Assembly: GCF_035998295.1 (NCBI RefSeq) | Contig: NZ_DASYHS010000176.1 | Location: 1 to 56,156, forward strand | Direction: 5' to 3' | Source: DASYHS01 sp035998295 | GTDB taxonomy: Bacteria > Pseudomonadota > Alphaproteobacteria > Azospirillales > Azospirillaceae | Length of the DNA: 56,156 nt | In this document: positions 34,944 to 44,323 of the stretch, piece after piece | How the letters are laid out: each line of letters starts with the position of its first letter | Position numbering within the stretch: position 1 is the first letter of the stretch | The notes under the pieces: model-generated | What the model was told of the DNA's origin: nothing | Databases searched by the model: none | Seen by the model: only the letters and a program-made list of their open reading frames with translations | Translations under genes and position numbers: made by a program

Positions 34944-36590
34944 TCACTGGCTCTTGAACAGGTCCTGGAAGTCGTCCTCGCCTTCCGGCTCGCCTGCGGG
35001 CTGGCCTTCGGGCTGCCCGGCCGGCGCGGATTCGGGCTGCGGCGCCGCCTGCCCGCCGCCGGGCGAACCGAACAGGTCGCCGAAGCCATCCTGGCCGTCC
35101 TGGCTTTCTCCGCCCGGCTGCTGCTGTTGCCCGCCACCGAAAAGATCGCCGAAGCCACCCTCGGCGCGGGGCGTGATCACCACGGCCGCCGGGGGCCCGG
35201 GCGCGAACAGCCGCTCCGGCAGCCAGGTCGCCATCCCGGGGATCAGCCAGATCAGCACGATGCCGACGACCTGCAGGCCGATGAACGGAACGACGCCCCT
35301 GTAGATCGCCATCGTGTCGAGCACGCGGGACGCGACGCCGCGCAGGTAGAACAGCGCGAACCCGAAGGGCGGGGTCAGGAAGCTGGTCTGCAGGTTGACG
35401 CCGAGCGCGACGCCCAGCCAGATCGGATCGACGCCGAGCATAATCAGCGGCGCAGCCGTGATCGGCACGATGATGAAGATGATCTCGAACGTGTCGAGGA
35501 AGAAGCCCAGGACGAAGGTCAGCAGCATCACCGCGATCACGGCGCCGACCTGGCCGCCCGGCATCGCCGACAGCATGTCGTGGACCACCTGCTCGCCGCC
35601 GAGCCCGCGGAAGGTGAGGCTGAAGACCGAGGCGCCCAGCAGGATCACGAACACCATCGAGCTGATCTTCACGGTCGCGAGCATCACCTCGTTGACGATC
35701 TTGAAGCTCAGGCGGCCGCGCATCGCAGCCATCAGCATCGCCCCGACCGCGCCGACCGACGCCGATTCCGTCGCGGTCGCGATACCGCTGAGGATGGAGC
35801 CGAGCACCGTGAAGATCAGGATCAGCGGCGGCACCAGGGCGACGAAGACGTTGCGCAGGAGCCCCGCGCGCTCCGCCGCGGTCATCTGGATCGCCGGGCA
35901 GGAGCTGGGATGGAAGATCGCCTTCACCAGCACCCAGGCGACGTAGAGGAAGACGAGCGTGATCCCGGGGATCATCGCGCCCGCGAAGAGCTGGCCGACC
36001 GACACGGGAGCGAACGCGAAGTTCCCCATGGCCAGCTGCGCCTGCTGGTTGGCGCCCTGGAGCATGTCGCCCATGAAGATCAGGACGGTCGAGGGCGGGA
36101 TGATCTGCCCGAGCGTCCCGGAAGCGCAGATGATCCCGCTCGCGAGCTTGGGATCGTAGCCCGCGCGCATCATCGCCGGCAGGCTGAGCAGCCCCATGGT
36201 GACGACGGTCGCGCCGACGATGCCGGTCGAGGCCGCCAGCAGCCCACCGACGAGGATGACCGAGATGCCGAGGCCGCCCCGCATCGCCCCGAAAAGCTGG
36301 CCCATCGTGGTCAGCAGCGCTTCCGCGATCTTGGACCGCTCCAGCATCACGCCCATGAACACGAACAGCGGCACCGCGACCAGGATCTCGTTGATCATGA
36401 TGCCGAAGTAACGCGAGGCCAGCCCGGTAAAGAGATGGAAATCGAGCACCCCGGTCATGGAACCGATCCACGCGAAGATCAGCCCCGTGCCCGCGAGCGT
36501 GAAGGCTACGGGGTAGCCGATCATGATCACGAAGATCGTGACCACGAACATCCCGCCGGCGATCAGCTCGCCCAGAAGAACGTTGGACAT
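34944..36590 (-). CDS. TRAP transporter large permease (DctM-like) with FxDLF-motif tail
   Basis: 548 residues, about 70-110 more than usual. Residues 1-465 are the standard multi-helix permease: MLERSKIAEALLTTMG, GIVGATVVTMGLLSLPAM, GTLGQIIPPSTVLIFMGDM and LQTSFLTPPFGFALFYLRG. A hydrophilic Gly/Gln/Pro-rich tail (about 474-548) carries three copies of a short motif: FGDLF at 480 and 503 and FQDLF at 541. The tail is not part of the family. It pairs with the small permease upstream and the binding protein on the opposite strand. Confidence 0.92.
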   Translation of the reverse strand: MSNVLLGELIAGGMFVVTIFVIMIGYPVAFTLAGTGLIFAWIGSMTGVLDFHLFTGLASRYFGIMINEILVAVPLFVFMGVMLERSKIAEALLTTMGQLFGAMRGGLGISVILVGGLLAASTGIVGATVVTMGLLSLPAMMRAGYDPKLASGIICASGTLGQIIPPSTVLIFMGDMLQGANQQAQLAMGNFAFAPVSVGQLFAGAMIPGITLVFLYVAWVLVKAIFHPSSCPAIQMTAAERAGLLRNVFVALVPPLILIFTVLGSILSGIATATESASVGAVGAMLMAAMRGRLSFKIVNEVMLATVKISSMVFVILLGASVFSLTFRGLGGEQVVHDMLSAMPGGQVGAVIAVMLLTFVLGFFLDTFEIIFIIVPITAAPLIMLGVDPIWLGVALGVNLQTSFLTPPFGFALFYLRGVASRVLDTMAIYRGVVPFIGLQVVGIVLIWLIPGMATWLPERLFAPGPPAAVVITPRAEGGFGDLFGGGQQQQPGGESQDGQDGFGDLFGSPGGGQAAPQPESAPAGQPEGQPAGEPEGEDDFQDLFKSQ

Positions 36591-36600
36591 TCGTCGGGCC

Positions 36601-37143
36601 TCAGTGGCTGGTGGGTTCGGGGGCGTATTCCTGCCGCCCCGAGAGGAACAGGATGCGCCGCGCGATCAGGGAAAGCCCCTGCAGGCCGACGACCACGGCG
36701 AACACCCAGATCATCGACTTCAGAAGGAAGAAGCCTGGAAGCCCGCCCGCTTCCCTGGACGCCTCCCGGATCGCCCAGGCCGAGCCGATATAGGGCACGC
36801 TGGTGATCACGAGCACGACCAGCCACGGGAACAGGAAGACGAGGGTCCCGAAGATGTCGACCCAGGCGCGGGTGCGCTCGGACGACTTCGCGTAGAAAAT
36901 GTCGACGCGGACATGTCCGCCATGAAGGAAGGTGTAGCCGGCGCCGACCATGAAGACGATCGCATGCTGCCAGACATACATCTCCTGCATCCAGATGTAG
37001 CCGGTGGAGAACGCGTAGCGCAGTACGACAACGGTGAAACAGACCAGCACTGTGCCGAGCGTCAGCCAGGCCACGATTCGGCCGATCCACTCGTTCATCG
37101 AGTCGATCACGCCGACCAGGATCTCCAATGCGCGCAAAACCAC
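36601..37143 (-). CDS. TRAP transporter small permease (DctQ-like)
   Basis: About 180 residues with four hydrophobic helices. LRYAFSTGYIWMQEMYVWQHAIVFMVGAGYTF and GGHVRVDIFY are family marks. The start is uncertain: GTG 37143 gives the usual DctQ length, ATG 37098 would cut the N-terminus, and ATG 37251 would add 36 residues without family support. Ten bases separate it from dctM. Confidence 0.87.
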   Translation of the reverse strand: MVLRALEILVGVIDSMNEWIGRIVAWLTLGTVLVCFTVVVLRYAFSTGYIWMQEMYVWQHAIVFMVGAGYTFLHGGHVRVDIFYAKSSERTRAWVDIFGTLVFLFPWLVVLVITSVPYIGSAWAIREASREAGGLPGFFLLKSMIWVFAVVVGLQGLSLIARRILFLSGRQEYAPEPTSH

Positions 37144-37271
37144 CTCTCGGCTAACCCTGCCCTCGGCCGTCCGTTGATCCCTCGGGGGGGATAATGCGGC
37201 CTTGTCAAATCCGGCAACATGTACCCAACGGGGCACGCAAATGCCAGACAAAACAAATGCGCGGCAATATC

Positions 37272-37322
37272 GCGCAATCCGAAAATTGCGCCGGCGCGCC
37301 GGGAGGGGGCCCCCCCTCCCGG
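37272..37322 (-). terminator. Tandem hairpins after parC
   Basis: Immediately past the parC stop comes an 11-bp GC-only stem (37299-37309 with 37312-37322). It is followed on minus by a second stem GCGCAAT/ATTGCGC (37272-37291) whose loop strand reads TTTC. Together they look like a transcript end for the recO-parC unit. Confidence 0.6.
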
Positions 37323-37329
37323 GCGTCGT

Positions 37330-39549
37330 TCACTCCCCGAAACGGTTGTTCTTGGGGAAGCCGTTCGGCGGCATCCGGCCGACCTGCCCGCGCGCGCCCT
37401 TCCAGGGCGACATGTCGGCCTCGGTCCTGGTCCGGTCGCCGAGCTGCCAGACGAGCCCCTCGCTCCAGCGGAATGCGCGCAGGTCGGACAGGCTGGCGTC
37501 CGAATATCTCTGCAGGATCACTCCGCGGCCGCGCGCCAGGACCGGCACGTCCTCCATGGGGAATACCAGCAGTTTGCGGTTGTTGCCGATCACGGCGACG
37601 TGGTCGCCGTCGGCCGGGACGCAGGCCTTGGCGACGGCCCCCTCCCCTACGGTGACGACCTGCTTGCCGCCGCGGGTCTGTGCGACGACCTCGTCCTCCT
37701 CGACGATGAAGCCCCGCCCGTCGCTCGCGGCCACCAGCAGGCGCCGGCCGCCCTCGTATTTCATAACGGTAACGATGTCGGCGTCGTTGGGCAGGTCGAC
37801 CATCAGCCTGACCGGCTCGCCGAAGCCGCGGCCCCGCGGCAGCTTGTCGCCCGCCAGCGTGTAGAAGCGGCCGTTGGTCGCGAAGACGAGCAGCTTGTCC
37901 GTCGTCTCGGCGTGAAGCACGAAGCGCGCGGCGTCGCCCTCCTTGTACTTGACCTCCCCGGCATCGGCGAGGTGGCCCTTCACGGCCTTGATCCAGCCCT
38001 TGGCCGACAGCAGGACCGTGATCGGCTCGCGCTCGACCATGGCTTCCAGCGGGATCACGACCGCCGACGGCGCGTCGGCGAGGTCGGTGCGCCTGCGCCC
38101 GAAGACCTGGGTCTTGCCGAACTTCTTGCGGATGTCGGCGAGCTGGCGCGCCACGGTCTTCCAGCGGCGCGCCTCGTTGGCCAGCAGCTCGACCAGGTCG
38201 GCACGTTCCTTCGACAGGGCGTCGTGCTCGCGCTGGATCTCCATCTCCTCGAGCTTGCGCAGGCTGCGCAGGCGCATGTTGAGGATCGCCTCCGCCTGGA
38301 CGTCGGACAGGGTGAAGGTCCGCATCAGCTCCGCCTTCGGCTCGTCCTCCTCGCGGATGATGCGGATCACCTCGTCCAGGTTGAGATACGCGATCAGGTA
38401 GCCGCCCAGGACCTCGAGGCGGTGGTCGATCTTGCCGAGCCGGTGGCGGGACCGGCGTTCCAGCACCTCGATCCGGTGGTCGAGGAAGGCGCGCAGCACT
38501 TCCTTGAGGTTCATGACGCGCGGGACGTTGTCCTTGTCCAGCACGTTCATGTTGAGCGGGATGCGCACTTCCAGGTCCGTGCCCCGGAAGAGCGATTCCA
38601 TCAGGACGTCGGGGTCGACGTTGCGGCTCTTGGGCACCAGGACGAGCCGGATGTCCTCGGCCGACTCGTCGCGCACGTCCTCCAGCAGCATCAGCTTGCG
38701 GGCGTTCAGCAGCTCGGCGATCTTCTCGACCAGCCGGCTCTTCTGGACCTGGTACGGGATCTCGGTGACGATGATCTGCCACGTGCCCTGGACCAGCTTC
38801 TCGACCATCCAGCGCGCCCGCAGCCGGAAGCCGCCCCGCCCCGTGCGGTAGGCCTCCATGATGCTGTCGCGCGGCTCGACCAGGATGCCGCCGGTCGGGA
38901 AGTCGGGACCGGGAAGCAGGCCGACGAGATCGTCGACGGACGCGCCGGGATGGCGGATCAGATGGTCCAGCGCGTCGCAGATCTCGTCGACATTGTGCGG
39001 CGGGATCGACGTCGCCATGCCGACCGCGATGCCGGACGCGCCGTTGGCCAGCAGGTTGGGGAAGCTGGCCGGCAGCACGACCGGCTCCTCCCCCTCGCCG
39101 TCGTATGTGGAGCGGAAATCGACCGCGTCCTCGTCGATGCCGTCGAGCAGGGCCCGGGCGACGTCCGTCAGCCGGGCCTCGGTGTACCGCATGGCGGCCG
39201 CGTTGTCGCCGTCGATGTTCCCGAAATTGCCCTGGCCGTCGATCAGCCGGTAGCGGACGGCGAAGTCCTGGGCCAGGCGCACGAGCGCGTCGTAGACCGC
39301 CGTGTCCCCGTGCGGGTGGAACTTGCCGATCACGTCGCCGACCACGCGGGCCGACTTCTTGGGCGGCAGGTCGGGATCGAGGCGGAGCTGGCTCATGGCG
39401 AAGAGCAGCCGGCGGTGCACCGGCTTGAGCCCGTCCCGGACGTCGGGCAGCGAGCGCGCCATGATGGTGCTGAGGGCGTAGGACAGGTAGCGCTCGCCGA
39501 GCGCGTCGGCGAGAGGCTTGTCTTGGATGTCGAGGACTGGGTCGGTCAT
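37330..39549 (-). CDS. parC: DNA topoisomerase IV subunit A
   Basis: 739 residues. Type IIA topoisomerase breakage-reunion subunit that unlinks daughter chromosomes. The active Tyr lies in AAMRYTEARL (about 122). The quinolone region HPHGDTAVYDALVRLAQ has Thr and Asp where E. coli ParC has Ser80 and Glu84. The C-terminal beta-pinwheel is ParC-length and lacks a GyrA-box. The start overlaps the recO stop as ATGA. Confidence 0.95.
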   Translation of the reverse strand: MTDPVLDIQDKPLADALGERYLSYALSTIMARSLPDVRDGLKPVHRRLLFAMSQLRLDPDLPPKKSARVVGDVIGKFHPHGDTAVYDALVRLAQDFAVRYRLIDGQGNFGNIDGDNAAAMRYTEARLTDVARALLDGIDEDAVDFRSTYDGEGEEPVVLPASFPNLLANGASGIAVGMATSIPPHNVDEICDALDHLIRHPGASVDDLVGLLPGPDFPTGGILVEPRDSIMEAYRTGRGGFRLRARWMVEKLVQGTWQIIVTEIPYQVQKSRLVEKIAELLNARKLMLLEDVRDESAEDIRLVLVPKSRNVDPDVLMESLFRGTDLEVRIPLNMNVLDKDNVPRVMNLKEVLRAFLDHRIEVLERRSRHRLGKIDHRLEVLGGYLIAYLNLDEVIRIIREEDEPKAELMRTFTLSDVQAEAILNMRLRSLRKLEEMEIQREHDALSKERADLVELLANEARRWKTVARQLADIRKKFGKTQVFGRRRTDLADAPSAVVIPLEAMVEREPITVLLSAKGWIKAVKGHLADAGEVKYKEGDAARFVLHAETTDKLLVFATNGRFYTLAGDKLPRGRGFGEPVRLMVDLPNDADIVTVMKYEGGRRLLVAASDGRGFIVEEDEVVAQTRGGKQVVTVGEGAVAKACVPADGDHVAVIGNNRKLLVFPMEDVPVLARGRGVILQRYSDASLSDLRAFRWSEGLVWQLGDRTRTEADMSPWKGARGQVGRMPPNGFPKNNRFGE

Positions 39550-40292
39550 AGCGTCATTTGTCTACCAGATGAGGTAGCCGTTTTGCGATAGCGTTCCAAG
39601 AACCGCGCCCTGGCCGCGGGCAGGCCGATGCCCCCCGCCGCCATCGCGGTCCGCTCGAGGAAATGGCCGGCGAGCAGCAGGCCCTGGAGGACCTCCTCCG
39701 GGTCGGCGGCTCCCCGGCCGACCAGGAATCCCGGCAGCGTCAGGAGCTTGTCCCGGTACGCCTCGCCGGCGGAAAGCGAGACCGCGCGCCCCGTGCGCGG
39801 GCTTACGTAGGAAAGCCGGTCGTTGGTCCCGGTCGCGGCGCAGCGGGTCAGGTCGAGGCCGAAGCCCAGCTCCTGGAGCACGCCCAGCTCCCACCGCACA
39901 TAGGCGGCGTCCCAGAACTCCGACCCCAGCGCGACCAGCAGGGCGCGGAAGCCGTCGTAGACGGGTCCATGGGGCTCGCGCTCCGGCAGGGCCGCCTCGC
40001 ACACCGAGCAGGCCGACACCAATGCCGCGAGTCGCAGCGGATCGTCGAGCAGACCGGCCGCGATGCTGCGGTCGAGCTCCAGGCTGAAGGCGCCGAGATG
40101 TTCGGGCAGGCGCGCGCGCCAGCGTGCGCTGACCAGGTTCCCGGCCTCGAGCACGCCGCGCTGGCGCGAGCTGCGCGCGCCTTGCACCAGGCCCGCATGC
40201 CGTCCGTGCTCGCGCGTCAGCAACGTCGCCACGGCCGCGGTCTCGCCATGGGGACGCGCCGACAGGACGATGGCTTCGTCGGTCCATTCCAT
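39546..40292 (-). CDS. recO: DNA repair protein RecO
   Basis: 248 residues. N-terminal OB fold MEWTDEAIVLSARPHGETAAVATLLTREHG and a C-terminal helical domain. It loads RecA on gapped DNA with RecR. Coupled to parC. In relatives era lies directly upstream; here a plus-strand gene separates them. Confidence 0.93.
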   Translation of the reverse strand: MEWTDEAIVLSARPHGETAAVATLLTREHGRHAGLVQGARSSRQRGVLEAGNLVSARWRARLPEHLGAFSLELDRSIAAGLLDDPLRLAALVSACSVCEAALPEREPHGPVYDGFRALLVALGSEFWDAAYVRWELGVLQELGFGLDLTRCAATGTNDRLSYVSPRTGRAVSLSAGEAYRDKLLTLPGFLVGRGAADPEEVLQGLLLAGHFLERTAMAAGGIGLPAARARFLERYRKTATSSGRQMTL

Positions 40293-40480
40293 GCGGATGT
40301 TCTATCATTGTTCGCGCAGGGTTGCACGCGTCATGACGCCGGGAGCGACCGAGGCCCGCACATCCTTTGAAATCGCGCCGCCTAGCCCTTATGGTGATGT
40401 CGGCGCCCATTCGGGGCCGTGGATTCTGGTTGCCCGTCGCTGGCTGGCCGGCGCACCGTCCGAAGGGTCGAGAGGCTAGC

Positions 40481-42586
40481 TTGGAGCAGTTGATCGAGCG
40501 GTACGAGCTGGCCATCCGCGCCGGGCGCGAGGCCATCTGGGACTGGGACCTCAGGACCGACCAGATCTACTACTCGGCTCGTTTCCTGCAGCTTCTCGGC
40601 CTGCCCGGCGGCGATCTCACCGCCAGCCCCGACCTCTGGCTCGGCCGCGTGCATCCCGACGACGTGGACTGGCTCAACGCCGTCTTCCAGGGCCAGCTCG
40701 GGGAGCAGGCCCCTCCCTTCCACCTGGAACACCGGGTTGAGCGGACGGACGGGTCCTGGTGCTGGCTGCTGTGCCGGGGCGTCGCCATCCCCGGGCACGA
40801 CGGTGAGCCGGTCCGGCTCGTCGGCTCGGTCGCGGACGTGACCGAACGCAAGCTCGCCGAGGAGGCGCTCCGCCGGTCGGAGGAGCGCTACGCCCTGGCG
40901 GCGCGCGGGGCGAACGACGGGCTGTGGGACTGGAACCTCGAGACGGACGAGATCTACTACTCCCCGCGCTGGAAGCAGATGCTCGGCTGCGCCGACGCGG
41001 TCGCGGCCTCGCCGCGGACCTGGTTCGAGCGCGTCGTCGCGGCCGACCGGGCGGAGCTGGAGGCGGCGATCGGCGCGCATCTCACCGGCGATACCGGCCA
41101 TCTCGAACACGAGTTCCGGATGCGCCATTCCGACGGGTCCGAGCTCTGGCTGCTGGTGCGCGGGATCGCGGTGCGCCTCGACGACGGCCGGCCGGTCCGC
41201 ATGGCCGGGTCGCTGACCGACGTCACGGCCCGCAAGCGCGCGGAGCGCCAGCTCCTGTTCGACGCGCTCCATGACGGGCTGACCGGGCTGCCGAACCGGA
41301 CCCTGCTGATCGAGCGCATCGGCCAGGCGCTGGACCGCGACCGGCGCGCCCGGGGCGGGCAGTTCGCGGTGTTGCTGCTCGACATCGACCGCTTCAAGAC
41401 CATCAACGACAGCCTGGGGCCGGTCGACGGCGACCAGGTGCTGATGACGACGGCGGCCCGCCTGGACAAGGCGTGCCACCACGGCGACACGGTGGCGCGC
41501 CTCTCGGCGGACGAGTTCGGCCTGCTGGTGAACGAGGTCGACGACATCGCGTCCGCGGTGACCGCCGCGCGCCGGTTCGCCGACGCCGTCGCCCAGCCGA
41601 TCCGCCTCGGCGACGACGACCACCTGCTGACCTGCTCGGTCGGGGTCGCGCTGAGCGGGTCGGGCTACGCGGCGCCGGACGACATGCTGCGCGACGCCAG
41701 CCTGGCGATGTTCCGGGCCAAGACCGGCGGCGGCAACCGCGTCGAGCTGTTCGACGGCCAGCTCCACCGCCATGCGCTCGACATGCTGCGCCTGGAGACG
41801 GACCTGCGGACGGCGATCGACGCCGGGGAGCTGTGCCTGTTCTACCAGCCGATCGTCTCGATGGCGACCGGCCGGCTGGCCGGCTTCGAGGCCCTGATGC
41901 GCTGGCGCCATCCCCGGCGCGGCCTGATGCAGCCTTCGGAGTTCATCCCGGTCGCCGAGGAGACGGGCCTGATCGTGCCCATGGGCCGCTGGGCCCTGCA
42001 CAAGGCGGCCAAGCGGCTGGCCGCCTGGCAGCGGCTTCGCGATCCCGTGTCGCAGCACCTGTTCATGAGCGTGAACGTGTCGGGCAAGCAGTTCGCCGAG
42101 GACGACCTCGTCGGCCTGGTGGCCGAGGTCCTGGACGCCCATCCCTCCCTCGACCCCGCCTCGATCAAGCTCGAGATCACCGAGAGCCTGCTGATGCAGG
42201 ACCCGGAACGGTCGGTCCAGCTGATGCGGCGGCTGAAGGCGCTGGGGGTTCGCCTGTCGCTGGACGATTTCGGCACCGGCTACTCGTCGCTGAGCTATCT
42301 GAGCCGCTTCCCCGTCGACACGCTGAAGATCGACCGCAGCTTCGTCTCCGGCATCGCGGAGGGCGGGGGCGGCGCCGAGATCGTACGGATCATCGGCGTG
42401 CTCGCGAACGCCCTCCTGATGGAGGTGACCGCCGAGGGGATCGAGTCCCAGCCCGAGGTGGAGTTCCTGCGCGGCCTGCCGACCCATTACGGCCAGGGCT
42501 TCCTGTTCGGCCGCCCGATGCCGGAACAGCAGGCCGACCGCATGGTCCGCCGCGACCCGCTGCTCCTCGAGGCCGTCACGTCATAG
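40481..42586 (+). CDS. PAS-PAS-GGDEF(degenerate)-EAL signalling protein
   Basis: About 701 residues. Two PAS folds (about 8-125 and 130-255; both have WDWxLxTDxIYYS) are followed by a GGDEF domain (260-430) and an EAL domain (445-690). The GGDEF site reads SADEF (41504-41518), so cyclase activity is doubtful. The EAL part is complete: FEALMRWRHP, NVSGKQF, LEITESLL, DDFGTGYSS, KIDRSFV, TAEGIE, YGQGFLFGRP. It is expected to hydrolyse c-di-GMP, with the GGDEF part possibly binding GTP. No signal peptide or helix, so cytoplasmic. TTG 40481 is chosen because GAGAGG lies six bases upstream; ATG 40391 and 40397 lack a ribosome site. Confidence 0.9.
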   Translation: MEQLIERYELAIRAGREAIWDWDLRTDQIYYSARFLQLLGLPGGDLTASPDLWLGRVHPDDVDWLNAVFQGQLGEQAPPFHLEHRVERTDGSWCWLLCRGVAIPGHDGEPVRLVGSVADVTERKLAEEALRRSEERYALAARGANDGLWDWNLETDEIYYSPRWKQMLGCADAVAASPRTWFERVVAADRAELEAAIGAHLTGDTGHLEHEFRMRHSDGSELWLLVRGIAVRLDDGRPVRMAGSLTDVTARKRAERQLLFDALHDGLTGLPNRTLLIERIGQALDRDRRARGGQFAVLLLDIDRFKTINDSLGPVDGDQVLMTTAARLDKACHHGDTVARLSADEFGLLVNEVDDIASAVTAARRFADAVAQPIRLGDDDHLLTCSVGVALSGSGYAAPDDMLRDASLAMFRAKTGGGNRVELFDGQLHRHALDMLRLETDLRTAIDAGELCLFYQPIVSMATGRLAGFEALMRWRHPRRGLMQPSEFIPVAEETGLIVPMGRWALHKAAKRLAAWQRLRDPVSQHLFMSVNVSGKQFAEDDLVGLVAEVLDAHPSLDPASIKLEITESLLMQDPERSVQLMRRLKALGVRLSLDDFGTGYSSLSYLSRFPVDTLKIDRSFVSGIAEGGGGAEIVRIIGVLANALLMEVTAEGIESQPEVEFLRGLPTHYGQGFLFGRPMPEQQADRMVRRDPLLLEAVTS

Positions 42587-42612
42587 CGGGCGGAAGACCG
42601 CCCACCGCCCCG

Positions 42613-43611
42613 TCACGCGTTGAAGTCGAGCCCCCAGGACCGGTAGTGCTCGGGGTTCTCGGCCCATTTCTCCCGGACCTTGACGTGCAGGATCAGGTGG
42701 ACGCGGCGCTCGAGGAAGGTTTCCAGCTCCTTGCGCGCCGCCTGGCCGATGTTCTTGATCCGGCTGCCGCTCTTGCCGAGGACGATCGCCTTCTGGCTGT
42801 CGCGCTCGACATAGACCTCGCAGGCGATGCGCACGGAGCCGTCCTCGAACTCCTCCCAGGCCTCGGTCTCGACCGTCGTGGCGTAGGGAAGCTCCTGGTG
42901 GAGCTGCAGGAACAGCTTCTCGCGCACGATCTCGGCCGCCAGCAGCCGCATCGGCACGTCGCTGATCTGGTCCGCGGGATAGAGCCAGGGGCCTTCCGGC
43001 ATGCGCGCCGCGAGCATCCGCAGGAACTCCGGGACGCCGTCGCCAGTCACGGCGGAGACCATGAAGATCTCGTCGAACACGCCCTCGCGGGCGAGCTCCT
43101 CGGCCAGGACCAGCAGCTTCTCCTTGGCGATCAGGTCGATCTTGGTCAGGGCCGCGTGGCATCGCCGCCCCGTGTCCTTCAGGGTCGCGATGATCGAGCG
43201 CGTGTCCTCGTCGACCTGCCGGCGCGAGGCGTCGACCAGCAGCACCACGAGGTCGGCGTCCGCCGCCCCCTGCCACGCGGCCGCGACCATCGCGCGCTCC
43301 AGACGCTTCTTCGCGCCGAAGATGCCAGGCGTGTCGACGAAGATCACCTGGCTGTCGCCCTCGATGGTGATGCCGAGCACGCGCGCCCGGGTCGTCTGCA
43401 CCTTCGGGCTCACGATCGACACCTTCGCGCCGACCAGCGCGTTCAGCAGCGTCGACTTGCCGGCGTTCGGCGCCCCGACCAGGGCGACGAAGCCGGCACG
43501 GGGATGCTCGGGTTGCGCGCCTTCCGGCGCGTCGGGAACATCGTTCGGGTCCATCGGCCCGGTATCCATAGGCCCGCTCTCCATAGGCTCGGTTTCCATC
43601 GGCTCAGTCAT
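42613..43611 (-). CDS. era: GTPase Era
   Basis: 332 residues. Essential GTPase for 16S rRNA 3'-end maturation. G1 is GAPNAGKST, G3 is DTPGI, G4 is TKID; the C-terminal KH domain includes AIVLGKSGSRIKNIGQAARKELE. The first ~22 residues are a pentapeptide repeat built on Met-Glu/Asp and Pro, encoded by a 15-bp tandem repeat, and are foreign to the family. The start overlaps the end of rnc by 8 bases. Confidence 0.95.
   Translation of the reverse strand: MTEPMETEPMESGPMDTGPMDPNDVPDAPEGAQPEHPRAGFVALVGAPNAGKSTLLNALVGAKVSIVSPKVQTTRARVLGITIEGDSQVIFVDTPGIFGAKKRLERAMVAAAWQGAADADLVVLLVDASRRQVDEDTRSIIATLKDTGRRCHAALTKIDLIAKEKLLVLAEELAREGVFDEIFMVSAVTGDGVPEFLRMLAARMPEGPWLYPADQISDVPMRLLAAEIVREKLFLQLHQELPYATTVETEAWEEFEDGSVRIACEVYVERDSQKAIVLGKSGSRIKNIGQAARKELETFLERRVHLILHVKVREKWAENPEHYRSWGLDFNA
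43550..43609. repeat. 15-bp tandem repeat at the start of era (four units)
   Basis: Four units of TCCATNGGCNCNNTN (plus strand), each 15 bases, so read in frame as PMExx/PMDxx repeats. Each unit contains an ATG in the era frame, producing Met at positions 1, 5, 10, 15 and 20. Confidence 0.9.
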
Positions 43612-44323
43612 GGAGGGGAACTCCCACGCTCTGGAGCATGGTGGTCGCGGCCAGCTTCTCGGCGGCCCGCTTCGATCCGGCCCTTGCCGTCACCGGCTCG
43701 TGGCCCTCGACCGTGACGCGCACGTCGAACTGCGGCTCGTGCGCGGGGCCGGACTGGCCGACGGTCTCGTAGACCGGCAGGGGCTTGCCGCGCCCCTGGG
43801 CCCATTCCTGAAGGGCCGTCTTCGCATCCTGGGGCGGCGGCGCCGCCCGCTCGATCAGGGGCGCCCAGTACCGGCGGATCAGCGCCTGCGCGCTGGCGAG
43901 GCCGCCGTCGAGGTAGAGCGCGCCGATCACCGCCTCGCAGCAGTCCGCGAGGATGGCCCGGTTGGTGCGCCCGCCCTGGTCCGCCTCTCCCTGGGACAGG
44001 CGCAGGTGGCGGCCGAGGCTGAGCTCGTCCGCGATCACGCCCAGCGCCTCGCGCCGGACGAGTGCCGCGTGCCGCTTGGCCAGATGCCCTTCCGGCTCGT
44101 CGGGAAAGCGCTCCAGCAGCCACGCGGCGACGACCAGCCCCAGGACGCGGTCGCCCAGGAACTCGAGCCGCTCGTAGGCGAAGCCGGGCGCCCGGCGCGC
44201 GGTCGAGCGGCCGAGGCCGGACAGGCTCGGGTGGGTCACGGCGTCCGACAGCAGGCGCAGGTCCGCGAACTCATGGCCGAGCTTGGCCGACAGCTCGGCC
44301 AGGTCGGCGGCGTCGCCGGTCAT
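43604..44323 (-). CDS. rnc: Ribonuclease III
   Basis: 239 residues. Endonuclease domain signature YERLEFLGDRVLGLV with catalytic Glu/Asp; AEAVIGALYLDGG-like segment reads CEAVIGALYLDGG. The C-terminal dsRNA-binding domain begins KTALQEWAQGRG. It processes rRNA and other double-stranded RNA. ATG 44323 overlaps the lepB stop by ATGA; in-frame upstream codons lie in lepB. Confidence 0.95.
   Translation of the reverse strand: MTGDAADLAELSAKLGHEFADLRLLSDAVTHPSLSGLGRSTARRAPGFAYERLEFLGDRVLGLVVAAWLLERFPDEPEGHLAKRHAALVRREALGVIADELSLGRHLRLSQGEADQGGRTNRAILADCCEAVIGALYLDGGLASAQALIRRYWAPLIERAAPPPQDAKTALQEWAQGRGKPLPVYETVGQSGPAHEPQFDVRVTVEGHEPVTARAGSKRAAEKLAATTMLQSVGVPLHD

Noticed and set aside
34855..36806. 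538- and 631-codon open frames overlapping dctM on both strands
   Set aside because: Low-complexity Arg/Ala- or His/Asp-rich translations; dctM in its own frame has clear membrane helices and family motifs.
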